Origin: Trachythela sp. YZ-2020
Taxonomy: Eukaryota > Cnidaria > Anthozoa > Malacalcyonacea > Clavulariidae
Assembly (NCBI GenBank): GCA_016169945.1
Contig: JADLSH010000162.1
Location: forward strand, 496,001 to 560,000
Direction: 5' to 3'
Length of the DNA stretch: 64,000 bases
Shown here: positions 10,501-24,600 of the stretch, piece after piece
Layout of the letters: each line of letters starts with the position of its first letter
Numbering within the stretch: the first letter of the stretch is position 1
The notes under the pieces: generated by a model
Seen by the model: the letters and a program-made list of their open reading frames with translations, nothing else
What the model was told of the DNA's origin: nothing
Database searches by the model: none
Program-made: the position numbers and the translations under genes

Positions 10501-12693
10501 GTGCGAACACATCCTGATAACAAGTTGTTGAAACAGCATTGGTACAAGTCTGCTGCAGGTTTGTTACAACTTTTCCACGTTTCTACGTGGGTAGCTCTGC
10601 TTATCAAACTTCAATATCATCATAAAGTGTGCGTCTTTTTAGATTCAAGAAGCACAATTGTACAAAGGACGTGATTACTTGATGTGGTTCATTCTGCAAC
10701 TTTGGAGTGCAGCAAATACGCCGTGGGAGGTAACTGATTATACAGGGTTATAAAAAACAATGGTAATCCAACTTGAGCATGCCATTACGTGTTTATTACT
10801 TAGTGTATATATTTACTTGTTTTATACCAATAAAGATCAATTTTTTAGCTGTCAAATTATACCTTTTTTGTATCACTGCGATCAAGAATGGCCAAATACA
10901 AATTAATACGTGTTGTGGATGTTTTATTTTGTAGTTCAAAGATTTTATTCCTCTGATAAAAATAATCGAATTTCTTTATCCAGAAACGCAGGTAAGACTT
11001 TCCTTTATTTTGATATTTTTATTGTGCGTATAAAGCCTGAATAATTTAATCGAGTCTCTCTAATACGAACACCTCTTTAATACGGACATCTCTCTAATAC
11101 GGACATCTCTCTAATACGGACACCCTCTCTAATACGGACACCTCTCTAATACGGACACCTCTCTAATACGGTCATCTCTCTAATACGGACACCTCTCTAA
11201 TACGGACATCTCTCTAATACGGACACCTCTCTAATACGGACACCTCTCTAATACGGACACCTCTCTAATACGGACACCTCTCTAATACGGACACCTCTCT
11301 AATACGGACATCTCTCTAATACGGACATCTCTCTAATATGGACACCTCTCTACTACGGACACCTCTCTAATACGGACATCTCTCTAATACGGACATCTCT
11401 CTAATACGGACATCTCTCTAATACGGTCATGTCTCTAATACGGGCATCTCTCTAATACGGACACCTCTCTAATACGGACATCTCTCTAATACGGACATCT
11501 CTCTAATACGGACACCTCTCTAACACGACACCTTTCTAATACGGACACCTCTGACCTCTCTAATACGAACACTTCTCTAATACGGACACCTCTCTAATAC
11601 GAACACCTCTTAATACGGACGCTTTTCTAATACTAACCTGTCTCTAATACAGACACTTCTCTAATACGAACACCTCTTTAATACGGACACCTCTCTAATA
11701 CGGACATCTCTCTAATACAGACACCTCTCTAATACAGACATCTTTCTAACACCGACACCTCTCTAATACAGACATCTCTCTGACACAGATACCGACACAC
11801 AAACAACGTTTAGTATTACGGGTAAGTCTAGAGACAAATTTATAATTGCAAAGTCACAGACACATTGCGGTGAGCAATCTTATTCACGTTACCAATGTCT
11901 TCTCTTGTTTTTTTCAGCCAATTCCTGTGCCAGATGTCAACAATCCTTCCTTCATGTTCTCCATGGCTGTCGCTTGTCTTTGGAATGTTATCTCAAGCAA
12001 GGTCTGTATAAGCTGTCGTGGTTTGTGTCTGAACTATCACTGATCTGAAACTACAACCGGATAGAGCATCCTATTGAATTCAATGAGTCAATTTTGAAGC
12101 CAGAATATTTTTATGAGATCGCGACTGTCAAATTCTTGACTAGTCAAATCGTTAGCTGTTTAAATTAGTTATGCTATGAAGCAAATATATTTTCCTATGT
12201 AACTTGAGAAATATAGCTTCCAACATCTCTTCTAATGAGTTTTAGAACGTTTTAAACACCACATAATGAGGCTTATGGCGGCCATATTGGTGTGGGCTCA
12301 TTAGTTATTCACCGGGAAATTTAGGATGAAAGAGAGGCCACTGGTGATAAATTCTTATCTAGACAATATTTGTCCTTTCCCACCAATAACTAGAAACTTA
12401 TATAAAAGGCCTTTAAACATGTTCCCAACACCGCAGTAGATTTGTAGTGGTCACACCAATATGGCCGCCATTGGCTTCATTTATGCATAGCAGATGCACT
12501 ATCCAGTCCATGTTTTCAGATCAGTGGGAACTATCTATGATTATGGCGTCCACGTGTTTTAATGCACATGTCCATATTCTGTTTACAATACCTTATTTTT
12601 TCGCATTAGGTTTGGAAAAACATTTGGCTTTTAACGGCATTTGAAAACAATGCTGACGACAGCAATAAGAATTATTCAAACCTTCTTAAACTC
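4505..12693 (+). CDS. MED23: MED23 exons, block 1 (9 exons)
   Basis: Exons: 4505-4546, 4967-5036, 5399-5526, 7358-7453, 8563-8754, 10643-10729, 10935-10991, 11918-12001, 12610-12693. The products run ILKIYPEGKISPHW, then a segment with LTDFVDGFRPLAHL, then one ending QLPYDK, then ELLRAIVKQPHSRESV, then ERCPVLDEVIVDLVMEALEK with LLWQRLSSLGISYALF, then YKGRDYLMWFILQLW, then FKDFIPLIKIIEFLYPE, then PIPVPDVNNP. All donors match GTNNNN with mostly GTAAGT, GTGAGT or GTACGG. The last exon (VWKNIWLLTAFENNADDSN) is phase 0 at both ends and is the least conserved: it matches MED23 position and phase rather than recalled sequence. Confidence 0.88.
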
Positions 12694-15600
12694 GTGAGGG
12701 GATAATTGTATCGACTTGAAATTTATTATAATGACATACAAACCGTGTTAAACAGTCAGTTTGATAGGTTGCACGTTAAAGATTTTGGAATTTAGTCACG
12801 TGATGGTGCAAAACCTCTATTGAGTATTGAACTCAATCTCGTACCCAGAGTATGCCCGTTCGCAGGTTAGGAACGGGATACTCTGGGTACGAGATTGTAT
12901 TAAACTTTAGTAAAATTACATAGGTGATTATTGAAAATTCTCAACGCTGATTGGTTGCGCTACCTCGGATTAATACGCGATAATCACCTAAAGCGTTTTT
13001 AAGCCGCTTTTATCGTAAAAATTCAATTAAAATATTTTTGCATTTTTTAAAACAATTATTCGCCTCAGGCTCGGTGAATATCGGTGAATAAAAACCTCGA
13101 CTTCGTCTCGAATAATTGTTAAATGTTGTATATTTCCAGGTCCAAGGACAAAATGTAAGCTTTCCAAAACCACGAGCTATATCGAACCTAATTACGCATC
13201 TTGAGTAAGTAATGGATCCGAGATTCATTTATATTTTATATTGCTACACTAACTGCAAATAGCCAATGATCTGAATACTACGGTCACATTGGTGTGTGTA
13301 GGTTAATTATGCTTAGGTTTTATGTTTGTTTTACAAACAAGCATCAAATATGTTGCTAACGAATGCTTTTTATTGCAAAAATATCAAGACATGCAGACAA
13401 CAAAAGTGTTAAATTATAGAACAACATTGTAATTTCATCTCGGCCAGCGGGATGAAATATTCCATATGAACAAGCGGAATTATTATATACACAAGCTCTG
13501 GATATGAGGTATTCTGCAATCTGATTGGTTCTCTACTAGCAGGATATTAGCTCATATCCTGCTAGTAGATAAAAGTAGAAAAATGGCTGGCAGATTTGGG
13601 CAATTAAATGAAGAGGAAATTCAAGTTTTACTTGGAAAGGTACGCCAAAATGTTCTGTTCATATCCAGAGCTTGTGATTTAATAAAACAGTTATTCTACT
13701 CACTCTCGTCGTATATGAATGATATATATCACTTGCTGGCTTTGAATGCCTTGACAACGTATCAATTCTGTTTAATGTAGAAATGTTTTCAAACATTGCC
13801 AACATCCTGGTTCACTGGACCGCACAGACAGTCACACCGCTCTTCTTATGAACGCCAGTAAGTATCTTGTTTATCCAGTGGTATTATCACGGAAATTTAA
13901 TAGCCTAGGAGGTTTTTAGCCTCTGTTTAAATGAGCCCTGCATGAAAAGCTAGCCCTATCAGTAGGGCTGGCTTTTCACCTCGTGTTTACAGCATTAAAT
14001 AGCTTCCTTACAACTCATATATTGTCTTACGAAGTCCATATTCGAACTTCCTATTTTTGAATAGGAACCAGCAGACAATTGAATATTGTTCTAAAACTAA
14101 ATATTCAAATCGAAAATGACTTCGAAAACCGGAGTTTTACACAGATACGGCAGGTTTTTACTCAGCCCTACTAGGAGGGCTAACCCACCCTGTCGCGTTT
14201 ATATGGGACATTTCCAGCCCCACTAGACGCCGGAGATCTCGGGTAATTAATAGCGAGATCTCATCTAGGAGGGCTGGCAATATGGCTGACATTAAACGTA
14301 GGCGAACTTTTCTTAACAACTCGAGTTCTAGACATGCTAAAACAACAAACTATACACCAAAATACTCCTCGTTGTTCAAGGATTCTAGCGAGATATAGCT
14401 TGTCTTATAACTCTCAGTATTTCGCAAGATATAAGCGAAAACGGCACTTCGATGAAATCCACGATAATCCACCCGATTTAGCGGCCCATTTAGCATGACG
14501 TAATATTCTCGCGTGACTACACGAGCCAAATATAGCATTTCTTGTTCTGTCCAGATCCAGTAATTAATACGTTTGGTTTCGTCACTGACTTGTGGTTTGG
14601 CAAGAACAACGCTACCCAGACGAATAATCAACTGACTGCTGGTCATTCCACGTCAATACCATTGGAACTTCTGGATTTGGTGACATACCCCGCGAAAAGA
14701 GGGTAATTATAAGCTTTTTACATTTTTATTACGTAATTTGCAAGTACAGTCGAACCCCTGATCTGAAAACAAGGACTGGATAGTGCATCTGCTATGCATA
14801 AATGAAGCCAATGGCGGCCATATTGGTGTGACCACCACAAATCTACTGTGGTACTGGTTTTGGGGACATGTTTTAAGAGCTTCTATAAGTTTCTAGTTAT
14901 CAGTGAGAAAGACACGTATTGTCTAGATAAGTATTGATCGTCAGTGGCCTCTCTTTCTTCCTAAATTTACCGGTGAATAACTAAGGAGGTCACACCAATA
15001 TGGCCGCCATAAGCTTCATTATGTGGTGTTTAAAACGTTCTAAAACTCATTAGAAGAGATGTTGGAAGCTATATTTCTCAAGTTACAAGTCGTATCATAG
15101 TATAACTAATTTAAACAGCTAACGATTTGACTAGTCAAGAATTGACAGATTTATAAATCGGATCTTATTAAGAATATTCTGGCTTCAAAATTGGCTCATT
15201 GAATTCAGATCAGTGATCGAACCCCTATTAAGCGGACACAATTGGGACCCCACCGAGGTATCCGGTTAAAAGGGGTCTTCGTAATTCAGCTCAGCTCTCA
15301 GCTGCAAGAAAGGATGAATAGCACACCCGTACCTATACTAAAATATAATCTAGTTATTGTATGTATATTTTCTTCATAGATTAATTATCTATATTGGAAA
15401 TCTCATTAAAGCCAAGAATCCAAACACTACGCTATCTCACGTGTTGTTGGAGACCTACAGTCGTTTGTTGGCTGAGAACGACATCTCTGGCATCAGAAAT
15501 GTTGTCGGTAATGAACCAAACACGCGAAATGTGCATTAGAATTAAGAAACAGATGAATAGAATTAAGGCCACGTTAAGGCGGATTTCCAGTCCTAGCACG

Positions 15601-18600
15601 AGCTCCTCGCAGCTCGCTGCGAGTACTCGCAGACGTCTGCGAGTGTTGTGCAGCTCGCGGGAAATAGTTCATAATTTCGAACTATTTTTTACTCGCTGCG
15701 AGAGCTCGCAATAATAAACCAATCATAAAACGGCGTGTGATGGCAACGGAATGACATTCGTGCGAGTACTCGCAGCGAGCTGCTGATGGTGGGTAGTTCT
15801 CAGCTTGTTGACAAGTTGTCAACGACTTGTTGACAACTTGCTACAAGATTGTTGACTCAACAGATTTGTTACAAGTTGTTCTAACGACTTGTTATCGTCC
15901 TGCAATTCAACAAATTGTTAATAAGTTGTAAGTGACAATTTTGTAGCAATTTGATAAAATGACAACATTGTTACAACTTGTTGACAACTTGCTACAAGGT
16001 TGTTGACTCAACATACTTGTTACAAGTTGTTCCAACAACATGTTATCGTCCTGCGATGCATCACACAACCGCACATGACAACCACACTACAATCACTCTA
16101 AGTCATGGTATGCTAATTTGTGCGATGCATCGCACAACCGCACATGACAACCACACTACAATCGACAACCACACTACAATCACTGTAAGTCAAAGTCATG
16201 GTATGCTAATTTGTGCGATGCATCGCACAACACTACAATCACTCTAAGTCATGGTATGCTAATTTGTGCGATGCATCGCACAACCGCACGTGACAACCAC
16301 ACTACAATCACTGTAAGTCATGGTATGCTAATTTGTGTGATGCATCGCACAACCACACATGACAACCACACTACAATCACTGTAAGTCATGGTATGCAAA
16401 TTTGAAAAGCCCCCCCCGGCAAATCCTAACTTTTAATGTACACTATTACTTGTAATGCATGCATGGCTTTTAGCCTTTTAGAAACTTTATAATTATTATT
16501 CTAGGCGCTGTTCTTCCTCACGTATTTAAGAACAAAGCTTGGGGAATCCTGCACAACTTACTGGAGATGTTCAGTTATAGATTGCCAGTCATTCCTCAAA
16601 ACTATCGTATACATTTAATTTCTCATATACATTCTATTGCTGCCATACCACACACCAATCAGAACCTTCAACTGCATTTATGGTAAGAAGCCTGGTGGTC
16701 AATTCAATTCAGTTCAACTCAATTCAATTCAATTCAGTTCAATTCAGTTCAACTCAATTCAACTCAATTCAGTTCAATTCAATTAAACTCAACTCAACTA
16801 AAATGACATGAACTGAACTCAACTAAAATAACTCAACTCAACTGATTGTCTGAACTCAACTCAACAACTCAACAACTCAACAACTCAACAACTCAACAAC
16901 TCAACAACTCAACAACTCAACAACTCAACAACTCAACAACTCAACAACTCAACAACTCAACTCAACTCAACTCAACTGAACTGAACTGAACTGAACTGAA
17001 CTGAACTGAACTGAACTGAACTGAACTGAACTGAACTGAACTGAACTGAACTGATTGGTCCAGTATTAACACACGGATAAGGAAACCTAAATTGAAATAA
17101 TCAATTTGTACTGGTTATAACTCTCAAGATTTTGTTGGCATCTCACTCGATTGAATAATAATTGAAGGGTTTTGTAGATGGAAAATTATTGAGTGTAAAT
17201 TATATACATTTATTAGACCTAACCATAAAACTCTTCAATTATTATTCAATCGAGTGCGATGCCAACAAAATCTTGATATTTACCCACAACTTAACATGGC
17301 AGTACCCTAGTATATATACATGAACTTGTGGTTAGAGCTCGACAACTGGACTCTGTAGCTCAGTTGGGAAGAGCGCTGCACCGGAATCGCAGGACCGCAG
17401 GTTCGATTCCTGCCAGGGACCTATAGTTGCATTTTTCGCAGCAGTTCCTGGTTGGGTCTAATAAATGTATATAATTTACATTCAATAATTTTCCATCTAC
17501 AAAACCCTTCAATCAAGGCATATTTTAACATATATACTCCACTCACACGTCATTTACAGAGTAAATGATTTGTCTGTGTTTAACGAAATATTGTTTTTAT
17601 GGCTTATATAGTTATACATTTGAAATACTATTGGATTACAAGTAAAATATTCAATCTTATAGTATTCAGAATTGGCAATTTCAGAGCTACAGATTTCAAA
17701 ATTTTAAAGCTCCCGCGCCTTCAGCACTCAGATTAAGGGCCCTTTTTCACAAATGGCCCCCCACTTAGAAATCCTTAAAATATGCCCTGCCTTCAATGGT
17801 TTGTCTGTTCAACTCTGTCTGTTCAAAACTATTCTCCCTTGTGACCCAGTTAGGACCATGACTCAGTGTTGTAAATAGTTTAATTGTAAAACCGTTGACA
17901 TTATTTAGCTTGGAGAGCACAGCATTCCGTCTAACCCAAGGTCTTCAAAACCATGTGGTTGAATCGTTCTTCACGAAGCACGAAGCAAACGTGGTATGTT
18001 TTGCTATATTTTTTCATTGTTTCCCTCCAAAATAGATGTCCCTAGTAGTCGATGAGCTAGTTAGTGGCCATCGACCGAGGCAAATTTAATAAAGTTTGGT
18101 TGAATTTGGATAAAAATTGGACAAGAAATTGAAATTAATTAGAGCTGCTCCCGATAAATCGATTAATCGTTATATCGATTATTTTTTGGAAATCGATTAT
18201 TCTTAACAACAATCGGACCATTGACAACAAACATGCACAGCATGATATTTACCTAAACTGATGAAATAGAATGTTCTTGTGAACCGATGAGATATCTGAT
18301 ATCACTAATGCCGCATTGTCAATTTCACATAGTCTACAGGGTGTCTCAAAAAACTGCAACCCTTTGAAATCACTAATTGATCCCAAGGGTGCGTAAACAC
18401 AATATATAGCTACAGTATAACGTGGACAATTAGAACGTATCTTCAAATCCCAGGAGCATAATAAGTTGCACAGGCATTGAAATGCTAATTAGCAGTGGCT
18501 GTAATGAAAATTATAGGGTTGCAGTTTTTTGAGACACCCTGTATACTACCATTTGCAGGCGAGCGTTTAGGCGGTTGAGCGTGCAAAATTTTTGACGTTA

Positions 18601-21600
18601 CGTTATACGTTTTCTCTCTGATTACGTCACGTTTTTGACGTATCATGATTTAATTTATTCAATACGATTAATCGATATTAATCGATTGTTGACAGCGATT
18701 AATCGATTAGGAAAATATGCCGATGGGAGCAGCTGAAATTTACAATATATAGTTTGTCTTGCATTCGCCGCCTTGATTTGCTTATCAATTTCACTGAAAA
18801 ATAATCTAGCTCTACATTATTTAAACTGAAAATACGTTTTTTGGTTGTCAAGACAGTATTTTTAAACATATTTTCGATTATAGCGCGTATTAAAATGATT
18901 CATGTTTACGTTTCTAAAATCAAAGGCTCGAAGCGGGAAATTTTCAGTGTTTCTATACAGTTATAGAAACACGCTTCTCGACCAATCTACGCACGCGTAT
19001 TGTAAATGTTATATTATAATGCTTAAATAAAGCATTACTAATTCTTAATCTATGATTATTTCAGCTCGTTTCCTCGGAATCCGAAGAATTAAACCGTATA
19101 TTTGTATTGAACATTGCAAGGGCAATGTACATTTCAGGTACGTTTGGTTGCCGTGTCCATCGGACTCTGTCCTTAAAACCACTGATCTTAAAACAAGGAC
19201 TGGATGGTGCATCTGCTATGCACAAATGAAGCCAACGGCGGCCATATTGGTGTGACCACCGCAAATCTACTGTGGTCTTGGGGACACGTTTAAAGAGCTT
19301 CTATAAGTAAAAGGACGCATTTTTCGCAACTGCTCTTTGTTAGGTCTAAAAATATGTATATAATTTTCGCTCGAAATTTTCATCTACAAAAAGCCTTCAA
19401 CATATTTCTGTACATATACTTGTGAAGCTTTATAAAGTGGTGTAAATGAAACTTGTGATTCTAAGTCACAGATGAAAAGAGTACAGGTCGTGCATTTTAG
19501 ATAGTTTCAATCTAAATTTAAAATGCATGGCGCTCTTAAACTAGAAATGTGTCACCGTTGTTAACTTATGTCACGACTCGTGATTGTTCGCCTCTTTGTA
19601 CTTCGGACGGCAGATTCCACTGGGCTGACATTAAACGTACGCCAATTTTCCCTAATAACTCGAGTTCTAGACTTGCTAAAACGACAAACTATACACCACA
19701 ATACTCCTCGTTGTTCAAGGATTCTAGCGAGATATAGCTTGCCTTATAACTCTCGGTATTTCACAAGATATAAGCGAAAACGCACTTCGATGAAATCCAC
19801 GATAATGTCACCCAAGAAAGCCGAATATTTAACATGACGTAATATTCTCGGGTGACTGCACAAGCGAATAGTTCCAACCACTAGATTAGTACTGATATTA
19901 TTAGGTTACTTTGTCATATCTTATTTCTAGGGACAGAGCAGCATTCGTCTCAGTGGTATGAAGCTATATTTAAGACGATCATGGACAAGACGCCAATGAA
20001 GTAGGTAGTTTTGTGAATGTTTGGTGAACCTATTTTTCTGTTCTATTGTGCTGTAATGAACTGGTATTGTATTGTATTGTATTGTCTTGTCTTGTCTTGT
20101 GTTGTGTTGTGTTGTGTTGTGTTGTGTTGTGTTGTGTTGTGTGTTGTGTTGTGTTGTGTTGTGTTGTGTTGTGCTGTGCTGTGCTGTGCTGTGCTGTGCT
20201 GTGTTGTGTTGTGTTGTGCTGTGCTGTGCTGTGCTGTGCTGTGTTGTGCTGTGCTGTGCTGTGATGTGCTGTGCTGTGTTGTGTTGTGTTGTGTTGTGTT
20301 GTGTTGTGTTGTAGTAGTAAGTAGGTAAGTAAATAAGGGGGTGTGCTTATTATCCTTACTTGCAGCTGAGAGCTAAGCTGAATTGCGAAGGACACAGCTC
20401 AACGTGACCAAGTCGAAGGCTTTCTGGGCGCGCATATGGCAGCCACCTTTTGCTCGCCATCACGGAGCACAGCTACGGTGGAAGGGCCAGTTAGGGGTTA
20501 AACCCAACGCACCCTGTCAACATTCCCTGTGGGAGGAAACCGGAGTACCCGGAGAAAACCCACGACTTTCGGCAGAGCGTTGACTAACTCTTTTCACATA
20601 GCTATCATAAGTCGTCCCCAACAGGACTCGAACCCACGATATCAGAGGTGAAAGGCGCGTGCTCTGACGATTGCGCCACCGAAGCCCCTTAATTGTACTG
20701 TATTGTACTGTATTGTATTGTATTGTATTGTATTGTATTGTATTGTATTGTATTGTATTGTCCTGTATTGTATTGTATTGTATTGTATTGTATTGTATTG
20801 TATTGTATTGTATTGTATTGTATTGTATTGTATTGTATTGTATTGTATTGTCTGGCAAGACCTCGGTCTGGCAAGACCTCGGTTTAATATTTTACCGTAA
20901 AGACCTCACTTTCGGTTAATAAGTATAGTTAGTATTGCATTTTTATTTAACTTCATTCATTTTTCTATAATGATATTCTACACTAAACTGCACCACTACA
21001 CCTGACGCGTATATCATTTATATCTTACTACAGCTGGTCAAAACATACTTTGGAACATTTTCCATACTCTATACAACAATTCTTTACACAACATTCCGCT
21101 GCGATGGAAAGTAAATCTGCTTTAAAACTGAGAGTCGAGGACGAATATAACAAGTTTAAAAGTGAGTATACTTAAACTAGACAAATATGTCGCTTCTTCA
21201 TGTAAAATCTCTTCGTAAATTTTATTGTGATAACTGCAAGAGAATGTTTTTGTTTTATCCCATAGATATGAAATCGCAGGCTGAAGTTTTGAATTATTTT
21301 GGCGAAGCGGCTTCTCCCGACATCTTTGTTTGGTAAGTTCAAAGCACTGATCTGAAAACAAGGACTGGATAAGTGCATTTGCTGCATTGAACTATAATAG
21401 ACTGGAACGCCAGCTTAATTCAGTTTTTCTGAGTTTTGAGTTGAAATACTTAACGCCGAACATTGGGTTGTATATGAAATTGAAGCTATTAAAAAGTTCT
21501 ATTTGATATAAAAACTTCAAGACTTTAGGTAAAAGGGAAATACTTAAAACTTTGAGGGAAAATTTGCCGTATTTTACAAAATTGAGGTTGTTTTTGTATT

Positions 21601-24600
21601 TTTTAAGTATTTCCATTTTACCTAAAGTCTTGAAGTTTTTATATCAAATAGAACTTTTTAATAGCTTCAATTTCATATGCAGCCCAATGTTAGGCGTTAA
21701 GTATTTCAACTCAAAACTCAGAAAAACTAGCTTGGCTTCATCCTATTATCAGGGTTGCCGTATTGAGTTAGCGTTCCAGTTTGTATATAGTTCAATGATT
21801 TGCTGTGCATAACTATATCATGCACTCTCGTCAACTCTCATCAACCTAACTTGAGCTGGTTCAAATTTGGATGAGAGTTGTTCGTTTGACCGGTATACGC
21901 GTGGTAATATCCAGACAACTCTCATGCAACTCTTGTTCTCGTTTGACCGGGCCATGAGAGTTGATGAAACTCTCTTGCAAACTCTCGCTTGCCAACTCTC
22001 ATCAACTCTCATCGACTCTCATCAACTTTCATCAACTCTCATCAACTCTCATCAACTCTCATCAACTCTCATCAACTCTCATCAACTCTCATCAACTCTC
22101 ATCAACTCTGGTTTGACCCAAGCTTTCATTTACGCTTTTGAAAATATCGTTTAAACTTAGTAGATTGATTACCTATTTTTACGTTCGATATTATAGTATT
22201 ATATGGAAGTGCCTTTTGGAAACTGGTCGTGTAAATCAAATTTGTCTACAGTAAGTTTCAATTTCTATTAATAATCCTTAATTTAGAAAGTTGTAAAATT
22301 GTTTTGTTGTTACAACAAGCTTGTATCTACTTCAATATTTCTACTTTTTGAGTAATTTTTTTGGCTTTATTTTAGAGTCCTTGTTAAGCTCGGAGCGCGG
22401 GCATTAAGCAAACAGATTCGAGTATTTGCTGATTTCGTGGTTCATGATTATTCTTTACTATCAAATGGTTCTTCTGAAGATCACACTAAGGTTTGGGGTA
22501 TACCTGCGTATTTTAGTCTGTTGAGGAGGAGGGGGGGGATGTGCCGGTCATTGTGGTCCAGTAAGGGTCATCTCTTATTGATCCAGTGTTACTACAGGAG
22601 GAAACCTAAACTAATTTTATTTATACTGGATAGCTCTATCAGTTCTAAACTGTTCTCCCTAGAGGTCTAGTAAGGGTCATCTCTTATTGACCCAGTGTTA
22701 CTACAGGAGGAAACCTAAACTAAACTAACTTTATTTATACTGGATAGCTCTATCAGTTGTAAACTGTTCTCCCTAGAGGTCCAGTAAGGGTCACCTCTTA
22801 TTGATTCAGTGTTACTACAGGAGGAAATCTAAACTAAACTAACTTTATTTATACTGGATAGCTCTATCAGTTCTAAACTGTTCTTCCTAGAGGTCCAGTA
22901 AGGGTCATCTCTTATTGATCCAGTGTCACTACAGGAGGAAATCTAAACTAAACTAACTTTATTTATACTGGATAGTTCTATCAGTTCTAAACTGTTCTCC
23001 CTAGAGGTCCAGTAAGAGTCATCTCTTATTGATCCAGTGTCACTACAGGAGGAAACCTAAACTAAACTAACTTTATTTATACTGGATAGCTCTATCAGTT
23101 GTAAACTGTTCTCCCTAGAGGTCCAGTAAGGGTCACCTCTTATTGATTCAGTGTTACTACAGGAGGAAATCTAAACTAAACTAACTTTATTTATACTGGA
23201 TAGCTCTATCAGTTCTAAACTGTTCTTCCTAGAGGTCCAGTAAGGGTCATCTCTTATTGATCCAGTGTCACTACAGGAGGAAATCTAAACTAAACTAACT
23301 TTATTTATACTGGATAGTTCTATCAGTTCTAAACTGTTCTCCCAAGAGGTCCAGCAAGAGTCATCTCTTACTGGTCGATTTTCTCTTTATTTTTTTACCA
23401 ACAGCGCATAACGTGTCTGCATGATATGGTCTGGAAATATCACATCATTAGCATTGACAGGCTTGTCCTATGTTTGGTAAGACCAATATAGAATTTTGAT
23501 ACGCGCAACGCAGTGATGGAGAAAACAAATTTTGAAAACAGTTTTTTATTATTCCTAGATGTTACGATACTACGAGTCGAAAGAAGCGCAAGTCTGTAAT
23601 CTTTTGTTAAGTTTTCTATTGTTGAAATATCGTGCATTTAGAGACCGAATTCACACGTTTATCCAAGAAGTAAGTGTATTATGTATGGATTTTTTTGCGA
23701 TTAGCCCATGTATACACAGCATAGAACCCACTGATTTGACAACAAGGATTGGATAGTGCATCTGCTCTGCATGAATGAAGCCAATGGCGGCCATATTGGT
23801 GTGACCACCACAACTCTAAAGTGGTGTTGGGGACATTTTTAAAGAGGTTTTAACAGTTTCTAGTAACCGTTGGTAAGGACAAATATTGTCTAGATAAGAA
23901 TTTATCATCAGTGGCCTCTCTTTCTTCCTAAATTTGCCGGTGAATAACTAATGAGGTCACACCAACATGGCCGCCATAAGCCTCATTATGTGGTGTTTAA
24001 AACGTTCTAAAACTCATTAGAAGAGATGTTGGAAGCTATATTTCTCAAGTTACATAAGAAAAGATATTTGCTTCATAGTATAACTCATTTAAAACGCTAA
24101 CGATTTGACTAGTCAAGAATTTGACAGATTTAAAAATCTTATCTCATTAAAAATATTCTGGCTTCAAAATTGGCTCATTGAATTGAATAGGATGCTCTAT
24201 ACAGTTTTAGTAGAATCATACTAGTGTACTATTGCAAATGCTGTAATTTGATTGGCTACGCTACTCGCTATCTAATTCTCGATAGACAGCGAGTGGCGAA
24301 ACAGCCATCTCCTCGGCGCGATTTTTAACGAATTTATTTCAATAAATTATGAAAAACGTTTTGAAATACTGTTTTCTTGCTGGTTTCTACTAAAACAATT
24401 AGATTATTCGCTCTCGATTTCTACGAGATGATAGTTCATTCGGGCTTCGCCCTCATCAACTATCACCTCATAGAAATCTTGAGCTCATAATCTAATTGTT
24501 AAATAGTTTTCAGATCAGTGATCTAATTCCTTCGACAATATAAATGCAAATATAAGGGAAAAGTATTTTTCATATCTACTTCATAACACTTTTTGTTTGA

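Noticed and set aside
11050..11785. CRISPR-like array
   Set aside because: 17-bp units are directly adjacent with no spacers; this is a eukaryotic minisatellite.
13583..13640. Additional MED23 exon
   Set aside because: It would disrupt the joined frame between 13204 and 13781, which is in phase without it.
14350..14646. 98-codon - strand gene
   Set aside because: It runs from a family B MITE across the antisense of a MED23 exon.
17345..17420. A functional tRNA gene (anticodon GGA, serine)
   Set aside because: The acceptor stem pairs poorly, and the sequence runs into a SINE tail found elsewhere in the window.
20017..20395. Open frames of 60-120 codons on both strands
   Set aside because: They are translations of TTGTG/CTGTG and TATTG microsatellites.
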